Positions 1-10,119 of a stretch of 64,000 nucleotides of DNA are shown here, piece by piece (positions within the stretch are counted from its first letter, which is position 1; the number at the start of each line of letters is the position of its first letter). The stretch is from NCBI GenBank assembly GCA_014529385.2, contig CM043949.1, positions 111,645,977-111,709,976 on the forward strand, read 5' to 3'. Both the position numbers and the translations under genes were made by a program. The notes under the pieces were generated by a model. It was not told the origin of the DNA. It did not search any database and was given only the letters and a program-made list of their open reading frames with translations. This DNA is from Adiantum capillus-veneris. Lineage: Eukaryota; Streptophyta; Polypodiopsida; Polypodiales; Pteridaceae.

Positions 1-123
1 TAGCATAAGGAGATCAATCTCTCCTCCCACGAGGCAACATTGAAGCTCTTGATGCAGTCGCCCCCTCTCAAGTTGAAACTGGAGCCCACCTAATCCCTAC
101 AAGTTCCATGAGATGATCCTCAT
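1..123 (-). pseudogene. LINE ORF2 endonuclease, first 41 codons
   Basis: From the ATG at 123-121 the translation begins MRIISWNL, then a TAG stop, then GLGG. This is the signature start of plant LINE ORF2 apurinic endonucleases (MRIISWN-x-RGLGG). The TAG sits where the family usually has an arginine or similar residue, so the copy is inactive. A little further on, EIDLLML occupies the place where the family has a hydrophobic strand leading to the catalytic LQET motif; that motif itself would lie beyond the window. The identification rests on a short segment but the motif is distinctive. Confidence 0.6.
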
Positions 124-331
124 GGCGAGCGAGGGAGAACAGATGCTGCCGCAGTAGCTAAACGTGCTATCTTTGAGGCTAGCTTGGATGGGGAGTAATC
201 CGCATTCGAGCGTCCTCTAGATAGACATGACTACAAAGAGTGCCTGGACCAAGCCCAAGTAGAGCGAGCCGTGCGTAAACCAACCTGCTCTATCCAAGAG
301 TCCTCATGAATGTGTACATAGCATGGCGGCA

Positions 332-1910
332 CTACGTATCAACAAAGAAGTGAACCACAATGTGTCTACATCCTACTGCATCTGGAGGGGTCACAACAAA
401 CTTGGCCAATGGCCACAGAGTATGAAGCATGTTTGTAACGCCTAGGTCTCTCATGTGGTGAGATAACTCTAGGGCCTGTGTCTGGAGCCACTCCAACACT
501 GAGTTGAGAGTCCACTTAGGTTGGTCCCTGCCGCAAAGGGGAAAAGAGAAGCCAACCATTGAGTCCAAGGTCTCTATGCCCCTAACTGCAAGGAATAGAA
601 CATAATCCCTAGAGCAGGCTGCCTCAAGGTCTGATGAGAAGTCGTCGAGAAAGCGTGTAAAGTCATAGGCAAAGAAGCTCGTTAGACCACAAGGGATTGC
701 TATAAAGGGAGATGTCTGTACCTGTAGAGGGGGTCGCAAGAAAGGTTGTTCCTCTCTCACCAAGCGACTCGTGGCAAAGGCGCTGCCAAGAGGTCTCCTA
801 GAAGCCAGGGATGGCCCTGCCCCTTGGGTCGACTGTGGAACTGGAGCGGGAGGGGGGGGGGGGGGGGGGGGGGGGTAGGAGCAAGGGGAGATGGGGGAGA
901 AGAGGGGCAAGGGGGATCGACAAAGGTAGACGGGCAAGGAGGAGAGGTGGTGGGAGCAGGAGGCGGGGGAGGGGCTGATGAGGAGGGGGGGAACTCGGGG
1001 GGAGGGGGGACTATTGAGGGTGAAGCTGAGGTGGGGGCTAGAGCAGGGACCTCGTCCTGCTCAAGAGGACAGAATCGGTTCCCCATGGGAACCCACTACT
1101 GCTGGGCAGGCACCTGAGGACCACTTTGAGTGCAAGGCTGTCATTGTGGCCCCTGCCGTCGTCCACCACAAACCTGCTGCCATCCCTCCTCCACTGGAGC
1201 CCCACGCTCGGAGGGTGGCTCTGCATGTGTGCTCTGTGTCTCTGCCTGTGGCTACTGACATTCCTTGCAGGCTGGGGTTGGGCCTGTGGTGTAGGTCGGG
1301 GACTCCTCCGTGGATAGGCCTTTGCAACATGGCCCATCTGTCGACAAATGAAGCACTAATTCGTGAGGCAAAAATAATCCCGGTCTATCTAAACCAACCC
1401 CCACTCACCCGAGGAATTAGGATGACCTTTGGAAGAGTGTGAGTATCCCTAACCAGAACGCAAACTGAGGGAATGCCAGCCGCCTTGGCAGCTACTAAGA
1501 CTGCCGTGCAAGGTGTCTCCAAGACAGTCCCAATCATTGACCCTATCCTGGACAAAAGTGGTAGTTACTCTCTCCACAAACCAGGAAAGCAGACGAAGAT
1601 GGGAATGACTTCCTCCTCTACCAAAACATCTGAAGCAGGGTCAAAACCATGTCTCCAGTGTCAAAAGTGGGCTCGAACTACTCGGATGGTCAAGGGACTC
1701 ATGGCGATGACCTTAGACGCCATCTCGGAGGTCTCAAACTCGATATGATTGTAGCCTTGTCCGAGGATCTGAACGTCCAAGATCTTGCCCACCTCTGCAA
1801 TAAGGCGGCCTCGAGAAGATCACGCAGCTCTCCTCTGTTGGGTCTGGTGTCAAGAATCTTGCAGATGACGGAGGTCGCATGGAGGTTTCAATGACTATTG
1901 GCCCTATACG
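332..1910 (-). pseudogene. LINE ORF1 (gag-like, zinc knuckle) remnant
   Basis: Decayed nucleic-acid-binding protein of a LINE. Positions 1355-1311 translate to CFICRQMGHVAKAYP, a CX2CX4HX4C knuckle whose last ligand is tyrosine instead of cysteine. Downstream (1086-757) is a proline/serine-rich tract containing a run of prolines encoded by the G24 tract at 852-875. The C-terminal part (937-332) keeps an open frame of 201 codons ending just before the ORF2 start region. The N-terminal part (1910-1640) has the segment ETSMRPPSSARFLTPDP. At least two frame changes are required. Knuckle followed by a proline-rich tail and then ORF2 fits plant L1 ORF1; the N-terminal domain is not recognisable. 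Confidence 0.5.
852..875. repeat. G24 homopolymer
   Basis: Twenty-four consecutive G on the plus strand, inside a G-rich interval (about 840-1030). On the reverse strand it encodes part of a polyproline run in the LINE ORF1 tail. Its exact length in an assembly is unreliable because homopolymers are error-prone. It can form G-quadruplex structure on the plus strand. Confidence 0.9.
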
Positions 1911-1930
1911 AGTGAAGGCTTGACTAGTGG

Positions 1931-2730
1931 CTTAGTAGGGTACCCCCCGTATAACCATTCTTACATCATGATGAGAATCTCGTCTCCTTTTTTTCAAGTG
2001 ATCAAGGGACTCGCTCACTTTAACTCTTAGAGAGGGATGCTAGTGTCTACTAGAGTTTATAGAAAAATGGGTCTAGTGTATTTTTAACTAGCTAAACTTG
2101 CAAAATAAGTGGCTTTACATAGCGAACCTTAAGCGGATTTACACAGCCAACTCTTAGCGGCCAAACCAAAATCCACTAACCTTAAGCAGCTAGCACTTAG
2201 CAAATTGTTTAGAGTGGTTGCTCTAAGTGGCCGAACCATAAATTGGAAACTCTAAGCGGCTAACCCTAAGAAAATTGAAACCACCAAACTAACTCAAAAC
2301 CTAAATCTAACCAAAATATTAATCCTAAAGTAAGATGAAACATAATTGCATTTGACGCGCAATGTAAAGTCTAAACTTAAAATTTAAAATTAATACTAAA
2401 TATAAACATAGACTTATAGTTTAAACTTAACTTTAAACTACAAATATAAATTTAAAATTTCAATCTAAATGAAATTTAAAAACGTTAATCTAACACTTAA
2501 ATTTAAATTCAAAATCTAAACCCTAAATTTAAATTTAAATTTTACACTTAGCTAAGTTGATAACAAAAAATCTAAACCTTATATTTAAACATAAAAATTT
2601 GATAAATTTAAATATTATAATCTAAATTTAAATTAAGACTATAAATTTACATTGATATTCAAACAATTACAATTAATTAACAGAAAGTCATTAAAATCAT
2701 TAATATTTTAATTAATCTTCCTAACAATTA
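1931..2730. other. AT-rich non-coding stretch with short CTAAGCGG-like motifs
   Basis: No coding signal. Between about 2110 and 2265 a short motif of the form CTTAGCGG / CTTAAGCGG / CTCTAAGCGGC recurs five or more times at irregular spacing, alternating with AACCx and GAAACx spacers, like a badly decayed minisatellite. From 2330 to 2730 the sequence is strongly A+T rich, built from permutations of TAAATTTAAA. Confidence 0.5.
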
Positions 2731-2901
2731 CTTGAAAAAAGATAATTTTATTTTAATTTTGTGTGCATATGTGCTTGTGTTTGTTTGTGTGTATGCATTG
2801 TACATTAGATCTATAGTGATTTTGTGTATTTTTGCGTCTCTTTTTGTGTGTAGATCTATAATGTATGTACGTGTGTGTTATTTTATGCACAAATGCACAT
2901 C

Positions 2902-2903
<2 letters not shown>

Positions 2904-2961
<58 letters not shown>
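2904..2961. repeat. (GA)n microsatellite, about 28 units
   Basis: Uninterrupted GA dinucleotide run. It is one of six AG/CT runs longer than 30 bases in this window. No gene lies around it. Confidence 0.95.
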
Positions 2962-2964
<3 letters not shown>

Positions 2965-3828
2965 TTACCTATAGATCAAGGGGAAGGGAGGACCTGCTTT
3001 TTACAGCAAATATTCAAAATGAGCTAGTGGCCAAGTTTTAACTTTTTTGCCCTTGCAAAGAGTCAGTATCACAGTCTTTATGTGCATTGATATTTGTATC
3101 AATATCATAACCAATATTATCAATGCTCATATCAATTCACATACCAACTATGATATCGATGCAAATATAGACGCACATAATGATGTTGTGGGGAAGTCCA
3201 AAATGCATCGATCTTTTTGTGTCAATAGGCTAAACAATTGCTAGTAATGGATGAATACATCAAGTGTATTTATGAGGTAATCAAGTATTATCGTGTAGAA
3301 GTTTCCCTACGTACTCTATGGAACTATGCCAAGTCTCTCTTTTTGGTAGAATATCTATTAATTACACACCTTGTTGCCTAAATAAGGGTGATTAAATGCT
3401 TATTATGTTTACATAGGATTAAATGTATTTGGATAATTAAAAATGATAATTATGCTCTCATTATGCATAATGTATCATTAAATTTCTCGATTAAGCAAGT
3501 GAAAATCAATAAATAGAATTAATATGTCTAAATAGAAATGATTCCAATCAAATTTAAATAAATATTTGCATCCAAAGTAAAAATCAAAATACTTGGAAAT
3601 TACACTAGTTTTTGTTACAACGTCAAGCTTAACATGTACTAGTCCTGGATAATTGTCATCGATATTCATCATCATTGGTTCTCCTTGGTGGATATGAAAA
3701 TCTTTGCCAGTGGCACACTTATTCATCGAGCTCACTCACTAGTGATTCACACTAGACCGTTGTACTAGTTTTCCCTTATGTTGTATTTTTCCTTTTGATG
3801 TATCATAGACTTCTTATCTTGTGTCACA

Positions 3829-3851
3829 GAAGAAGAAGAAGAAGAAGAAGG
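3829..3851. repeat. (AAG)n trinucleotide run
   Basis: About seven AAG units. It lies shortly before the proposed 5' LTR end and primer binding site of the copia element that follows. Confidence 0.85.
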
Positions 3852-3922
3852 TTTTCCTCCATTTTTTTATGTGTGTTTGTGCTTGCAAGAGCTCAAGATC
3901 TCTCCTTCTCTATCTATTTACA

Positions 3923-3937
3923 TAGTATCAGATCCTG
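3923..3937 (+). promoter_or_regulatory. Decayed copia primer binding site (initiator tRNA-Met type)
   Basis: The sequence TAGTATCAGATCC follows a CA dinucleotide at 3921-3922. Plant copia elements normally have TGGTATCAGAGCC here, complementary to the 3' end of initiator tRNA-Met, so this copy differs at two positions. It sits about 400 bases before recognisable copia gag sequence in the right orientation. The LTR that should end at 3922 has no recognisable partner in the window. Confidence 0.5.
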
Positions 3938-4329
3938 ATTGTGTCTGAGGAGCTTGGAGCAGCAAGCGAGAGTAGAAAAAGCGGTCTCAAGATTTTCAAA
4001 AGTCATTGCCAAATGATCTTTGATTGAGGTGCTTCTTTCTAGAGATTGTGCATCGACTTTGTGTAGAGACCTTTGGACTAAAATTGTGTATCCAAATTTT
4101 CATTCTAGGCATGTCTCCATTCTCATTTTGGTGTTAGAGTGCGTTCACCTACTATAGCAGTGCTAAGGTTTGATATTTTGTAGATTTGACTTTTGGTTTG
4201 GTTGTAATGTTTATAGATAATATTTATATTGGTTTATGTATGCATATTATGGTTACAAGTGGTAACTAACTATTTCTAAGAGGTTGCTGAGAGACTTGGT
4301 GAAGTGTTCAAAACATGTTGTCTAACAAT

Positions 4330-7030
4330 GATGGAATCAACCATATGTTTAGCAAGGGCCTATATAAGAACAAACTCCATGCTCAGAATTTCAAAATGAA
4401 CAATTTACTTGTGGATAAAGTTTTATTGGGAGTGCATTGATGGAGAGCATGAGACAACACTAGCATTACCAAAGGAAGGTGTAAGTGCTCCATAGATAAA
4501 GGTATTTAAAAATTGAAACCAGGGAGCTCAAAAGGTCATGTTTTGAATATATGGGAGTGTCCATGACACTATGATTGGGCACACACAAGATGCTCACACC
4601 CCTAAGGAGGCTTGGGATACCTTACTATGCTCGATGTAGCCAACACAAAAGCAAGGAAGCTACATTTGAAGGCTGCACTGAATGCAATTAGAAGAAGAAA
4701 AACTCGTTAATAAATATCTGCTAAAGATATAGAGCACATGTGCATCCCTTGCAAAATTGGTATTGCGATTGATGATTATGATAATGTGGAAGTATGTCAA
4801 TGAGGTTTAGATCCAAAAAAAAACATCTTAAGATTGGTATATCCATCTTCAAGAGATAATTTCTATGTTTATAGATCTGGTGTCCTTAATAATTGTGAAA
4901 GACAAGGAACATGAGGAAGACTCCTCTACACATGAAAAAAATGAATTGGTCCTCTCTAAAAATAGAGAAAGAGAAAGAGAACATGGTAGATGTCATCAAG
5001 GTGGTTGAAGATGTCAAGGTAATTTCCAAAGTAGGGGATCCCAAGAGGTTAGGGTAATGTCCAACAAAACAATACAGGTCAACATGGGAATGTTGTATGG
5101 TGGGGTTGTGGGAGACATGAACAATTTCAATGTGACTATCCAACCAAGAGGCAACACAATAATTATGCAACCACTAGCAAGAATGTAGATGAGCCTAAGA
5201 GACTATTTGTGTGTTGTACATGTCAAATACTATGTCTATAAATGTGGAAACATTTGGTGGCAATGTCTCGTATGTGGATTTGGTTGCATCAAATCACATG
5301 ATCAATCATGGTGACTGGTTCAAGGTATTGCAAAATATGTATAATCTTGGCTATGTAGATGCTAGCGGTGATACGACACATGGTATACATACAAGAATTG
5401 TACCATTGTCTATGATAAATGGTAAAGTAAAGTACCTGGCTAATGTATAGCATGTACCTAGTATTACAAGAATTTGTTCTCTTCAAGGAAGATGTTTGAG
5501 TAAGGTTTGCAAGTTAGGTTTAAGTGTGATGGTCTCTTTGTTGAAGAGCATAAGAAGAATGGAAGGTTAGTGGTCTATAGAAAGAAAGTGGGCCAAAAAG
5601 TTTACTCTAGGTGTAGATGTACCCAAAGTGAATGTTGTCATGTTTGCACAAGATGCAAGATTTGTTTCAGATATTGAGATCGGGCACAAATGCATTGGTC
5701 ATGTTAATTTGCAAAGACTAAAGAAAATACAAACTAAAGAGATGGTTACAGGTTTGCCAAAATTTAAATTTGTTGAAGTGCAAAAAATCTGTGAAGCTTG
5801 TAAGTCTAGAAAAAGTAGGCACAAGCATCCTTTCCTCACAATAAGTATGTGAGAAAGCATGTACTAGTACATATAGATATATGGGCCTTGGCAAAGATTG
5901 TGTCTATGGGTGGATGCAAGTCCTATGTAAGTTGCACTGATGACCATATGAGAAAGCTATGGGTCTATTTCATGAAGAAAAAATGCAAGGTGTTTGTGAA
6001 ATTTCAAAATCTCAAGGCTATGGTCTAAAAACAAATTGGAAAACATGTAAATTTCTTGAGGTCACATGAAGGGGGAGAATACTTCTTCAATGAGTTCAAT
6101 GCTTATGCAAAAAAGCATGAAATTTAGAGGAATTTTTCATGTGGATTTATTCCATAGCACAACAATGTTTCCAAGTGGAAGAATAAGTATAGATCAAAAA
6201 TTGCTAAAGCATTGAGGAATGAGAATAGCAGCATTCATTGTTATTAGGTTGAGGCTATTTCTACAAGTGTTTACACTATGAACAAGACACCTACTAGTGT
6301 ATTGCATGATATTACATTATGAACATGACACCTATATGTGCAGTGCATGATATGACACCAAAAGAGAAGTTTTGAGGTGATAAATGTTCAAATGTATTGC
6401 TTATGTGCATGTGGTAGATGACTTGAGAAGTAAGCTTGACCCAAGAGCAAAAAAATGTGTGTTTATTGGATATTCTATCTAGTAGAAAGGGTATAACTGT
6501 TACAATTCTATTATGGGTAAAGTTAAGACACAAAAAAAAACTATTTTTTATGAAAGCAGAAGTTGGTATGTTGAGGTGAAGGATGAACTAGCAGTTGATG
6601 TGAAGGATGATTTAGGAGCTAGTGTAAGGGAGAATGTGGATGTAGAAAATACAAGTGCACACTCACTAGTTTTGAGTGTTCCGCAAGTGCAAAATCCATG
6701 GAGTGGCAGGCTACATGGAAGAGTGAGACTTGCTAACTCATTAGGGAATGTTTTAGATAATTTTCTAAAATCTCCCTTGGGAGCCACAATTGGTGTGGCA
6801 TTAAAGTTCCATACTCAATCAAACTTGTATCTCTCAAGCATAGAGGTAAGCTAGTAGAGTGTGTCATTGACATTATGGAAGTTTGGCATGTCTTATTGGG
6901 GGAGATCTTTACAAAGGGAGAATGCATGGATCTCTTGGAGAGTAGGGGTGTTCTTTTATGATCTTTTCTATGTTCCACCAAGATCCATAAAGAACTGGAA
7001 TAGTGTCTCCAAGTTTGTGCTGCCTAATTT
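4330..7030 (+). pseudogene. Ty1/copia gag-pol remnant A
   Basis: Heavily decayed forward copia polyprotein. Parts in order: gag-like segment (about 4480-4900, with GHTQDAHTPKEAWDTL); degraded zinc knuckle (5095-5142, reading W-W-G-C-G-R...C-D-Y-P, three of four ligands lost); protease region (5211-5450, DLVASNHMI where the family has DSGASNHM); GAG-pre-integrase region (5628-5850, IGHVNLQRLKKIQTKEM then C-x2-C); integrase core traces (5870-6480). Stops and frameshifts occur throughout. No convincing reverse transcriptase follows, so the 3' half is missing or unrecognisable. The order gag, protease, integrase is that of copia. Confidence 0.65.
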
Positions 7031-8429
7031 TAGGAATGGAATCCACCAAGTTTGAAAGCAAGTGAAAGGAAAAGATACAAAATATATTGTGAAATCCAAA
7101 AACTTCTAAAGGCTAACATTGCAAGAAAGTAGAAGTAGACTATCAATGTTTATGCACATCGTTGCGTTTGTGTACTTTTCGGCAAAGGTGGATTCCAAAG
7201 TGTTCAGAACAATGATGTCAATTAAATACCTTTAACCAAGTGAGGTAATGCCTATAGAATGAAGTGATAGATTTTCTTGCAACTTTTGCCTTTGAAATAG
7301 ATGGCAAGGTGTGTAGATAATGAATTTTTTTCACGATTTTTTCTTGTGTATATGTCATTCCTTTTGATAGTATGGCTTGCAAGTCCTAATAAGGATTGAA
7401 AAAAACATATTGTGCAAGAAATTTCTAGAAGTGGGTGTACATCTACTTCCAAGCTAAAGCATACTCTTTAATTAGACCCCATTGTAAGTGCATTGGTAGT
7501 GTGTACCCCATTAATTCCTACACCTGGCATTTTGTATAGAATATTTTGATATCACTAGAAATTACTTGTTTGGTGAAAGTGAATCTTTTTTTTGGTTAAA
7601 GATTTTCTATAGTTGGAGGTGAAAGAGTGTGCCAATGTCCTCAATTTAGTATTTTAAGGTTTTGCATACTAAAAAACCATAGTATTGTCATACCAGCTTC
7701 ATGAAACTATAAATAGCTCACCCAAATTCTCCACCGCCATCCATCCACATATAGAATGAGCTATAGAGATAGAAATATGGCTAATGATGCATTTCTGCAA
7801 GTAGAAAAAAAGAGAAAATTTTATAAGAAAAAGACCATAATAGAGAAGAAGAAGGTAGAGAAGGAAGTAGAGGATATTGTAGTCAAACTCAACCTTAAAC
7901 AATTTATAACATGGTTGGAAAAATATATAGACCCTTCAAGTATAGGGCTTGAAGATGGAATGGAATATGATTTGAGGCTTGACATGATACTTTCAACACA
8001 ACTAGATTAGATTGAATGTGTAGAGATAGACACAAGGGTTGCTATACTTTTTGGTGAAATTGAGAGTCTATATTGGGATTTACACTTTATATAGAGGCAA
8101 GGATAATAGAATAGTGAAATCCTTTGGCTCAATTTACTTGTACTTCCTTTATATTTTTGATTTATTATAAGAATGTTTGATTTTATAAGGGGTATATAGC
8201 TTTACAAAATGTTGGTTTTCAAAAGGGAATATTGTATATTCTTTACAAATCGTTTAGTGCTCTTTGCAAAGTTCCATCTCATATCTACTTTGAATTGTTT
8301 GCTAAACAGTGCCACCCTTAAGTAAAAATAGTGTTTCTAGGAGCCCAGTCACAACTGTGTATACCTTTTCATGTAGAGATGACACCACCTGAAGAACTTT
8401 TTATGACACCACCTAAAGAAAAATGCTTC
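7031..8429. other. No recognisable gene; one small lysine-rich reading frame
   Basis: Mostly unremarkable AT-rich DNA. The only open stretch worth noting is 7756-8010 (+), 84 codons, with a lysine/glutamate-rich block (KKKTIIEKKKVEKEVEDIV) that could form a short coiled coil. It has no known motif, no visible promoter and no counterpart in the window, so I do not call it a gene. Confidence 0.35.
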
Positions 8430-8797
8430 CAAAAAGAAAATAGTTACCAAACGTGCTTGAGCAATTATGTAGGCATTGTATAATATTATAACAAGCCTTT
8501 TAAGATGATATTTGGATGATGATGTCCACCACAGTAGAAGTGAGGAGGGAGAAACAACACTGCAAAAAGAAAATAGTTAGCAAACATGCTTGAGCAATTA
8601 TGTAGGCATCCTATAGTATTATGACAAGCCTATTGAGATGATATTGGATGATAATGTCCACCACTATAGAAGTGAGGAGGGAGAAAGAGCATTGGAAAAA
8701 AACCTATTGAGATGATATAATAACAAGCCTGCTGAGATGTTATTTGGATGACAATGGCCACCACTGTAGAATTTAGGGAGAAAGAGCATTGAAAAAT
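8430..8797. repeat. Tandem array, two full and one partial unit of about 133 bp
   Basis: Units begin at 8430 and 8563 with CAAAAAGAAAATAGTTA and share GTCCACCAC and AGAAGTGAGGAGGGAGAAA. A shortened third unit runs from about 8696 to 8797. The units are diverged by substitutions and small indels, so the array is old. No coding potential is evident. Confidence 0.7.
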
Positions 8798-9235
8798 GTA
8801 GGTGAAATGAGTGTGAAGGGATGGAAAGCTCCTCTAAGAGGAAATGAGAAAAAGTAAGTAAAAAAACATGTTCAAGGGCATCCTCCCCTTATATAAGTGT
8901 GCACAAATACCTAAGCATGATTTGATTTTGCACAAATATTGAGGCTAAAAATAGAAAATGTCCCAATTTTGGAGGCACATAGTTAGTCATTCTGCATGGA
9001 TTTGATTGCTTGTCCCAATTTTGGAGGCACTTGATTGAGGGGCTATAGAAATCCTAAAGATCCTTTCATGTCATTTTAAACTAACCCACCTAGTTTTCTC
9101 CCAAGTTTCAAGATAGGGTATCTATCTAGAATGATGCTAATAGGACATCAAGGTGCATCATATTTTTGTTAGCTTTAAGAGGGTGTTTTCTTTATGAATT
9201 TTTTGAAAGAGTGGATTGGTATCCATGGATAAAAA

Positions 9236-9640
9236 TTTCATGTAGAGAAGACACCCTTATTCAATTTCATGAAATATTGTTTGCATCTTCATTGACTTCA
9301 AGGGTGACTTCTTTGACTTTAAGGGTGTCCTCCTTATGCAATTCAAGTGTTTTGGGATGTCCACTCATGCATGCTAAATTCACATAAAGAGGAAACCCTT
9401 CAATTTATGAGAATTTTCTTGAATCTTCTAAAACTTAAGGGTGATTCCCTTGCGCAAAAATAAAGGAAGCGGATCCCCTTCCATTTAAGCTACATTCACA
9501 TAAGAAGGACAACCTTCTTCAAGTTTATAAAACATTTAGTTTATCATCTCTGAATTTAAGAGTGCCCTTCTTACACAATTTTAGTATTACTTGATGGCCC
9601 TCCGTTCATGCTAAAATCATGTAAAGGGAAAACCTTTCAC
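9236..9640. repeat. Diverged tandem repeat, about four units of 110-140 bp
   Basis: A block of the form TTCACATAAAGAGGAAACCCTTCAA followed by CTTAAGGGTGATTCCCTT-like sequence recurs near 9236, 9380, 9490 and 9606. The units are strongly diverged but keep the order of the two sub-motifs. The repeated GGGTG...CCCTT elements are partly complementary to the ACCCTT elements, so each unit can fold. Confidence 0.5.
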
Positions 9641-10119
9641 AAAATAATCTATGTTGTGAGTTAACAATGCAAGATACTTTTATGAATATTTGAGCAATTG
9701 TTGTTTGATTGTACGTTAAAGATAGCTCTTGAAAAATAATAATTTTATAAGAATTTATTTATTTATTTATTTCAACTCCCTACTTGCCTTGAGAGAAAAT
9801 CCCTAATTATTTTGATTAGATTTTTTGTGGTTTATAGAAATAAGAATTTACAAGAGAGCTACTTTTAGCCAAAAAATGTCTTGTGTTCACATAACATCAA
9901 TGTTAACAAAGAGCACGTCCAATAAATTGGCATTACTCTTAGTAGATAAATGGAGAATGGTTCATAACCCTTGTGAGTGGCATGGAAATTAGGGTGGTAA
10001 TCTTGTGATTGACGACATTGCATTGAAGAGTTCCATCAAATACAACAAAGATTGAAAAAATTCTAGATGGACAAAGAAGGTGCAAGGGAAATTAAAGAGA
10101 AAAAACAAAGCTTTTTAAT

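Larger units (their letters stand above)
1..1930 (-). mobile_element. LINE (L1-like) 5' part, truncated by window edge
   Basis: Reverse-strand non-LTR retrotransposon remnant. Reading leftwards there is an ORF1 remnant (about 1910 to 332) with a CCHC-type knuckle and a proline-rich stretch, a gap of about 200 bases, then an ATG at 123-121 that opens an endonuclease-like ORF2 and runs off the window. The ORF1-then-ORF2 order and the ORF2 start motif are what is expected of plant L1-type LINEs. Several frames are needed for ORF1, so the copy is dead. The reverse transcriptase, if present, lies outside the window. Confidence 0.6.

Noticed and set aside
332-1117. Long open frames over the G-rich region near 0.75-1.1 kb on both strands
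   Set aside because: The polyglycine and polyproline frames come from the G24 run and G-rich composition. Only the reverse-strand reading is kept, as part of a LINE ORF1 remnant.
2732-2974. Open frames running through AG/CT microsatellites (for example 2732-2974, 18427-18714, 23222-23428, 47990-48343)
   Set aside because: Dinucleotide repeats have no stops in most frames, which lengthens chance frames. The hAT tail reading at 18427-18560 is kept only because copy B supports it.
8430-9640. CRISPR-like array
   Set aside because: Units are diverged, lack short identical direct repeats with unique spacers, and the DNA is clearly eukaryotic.
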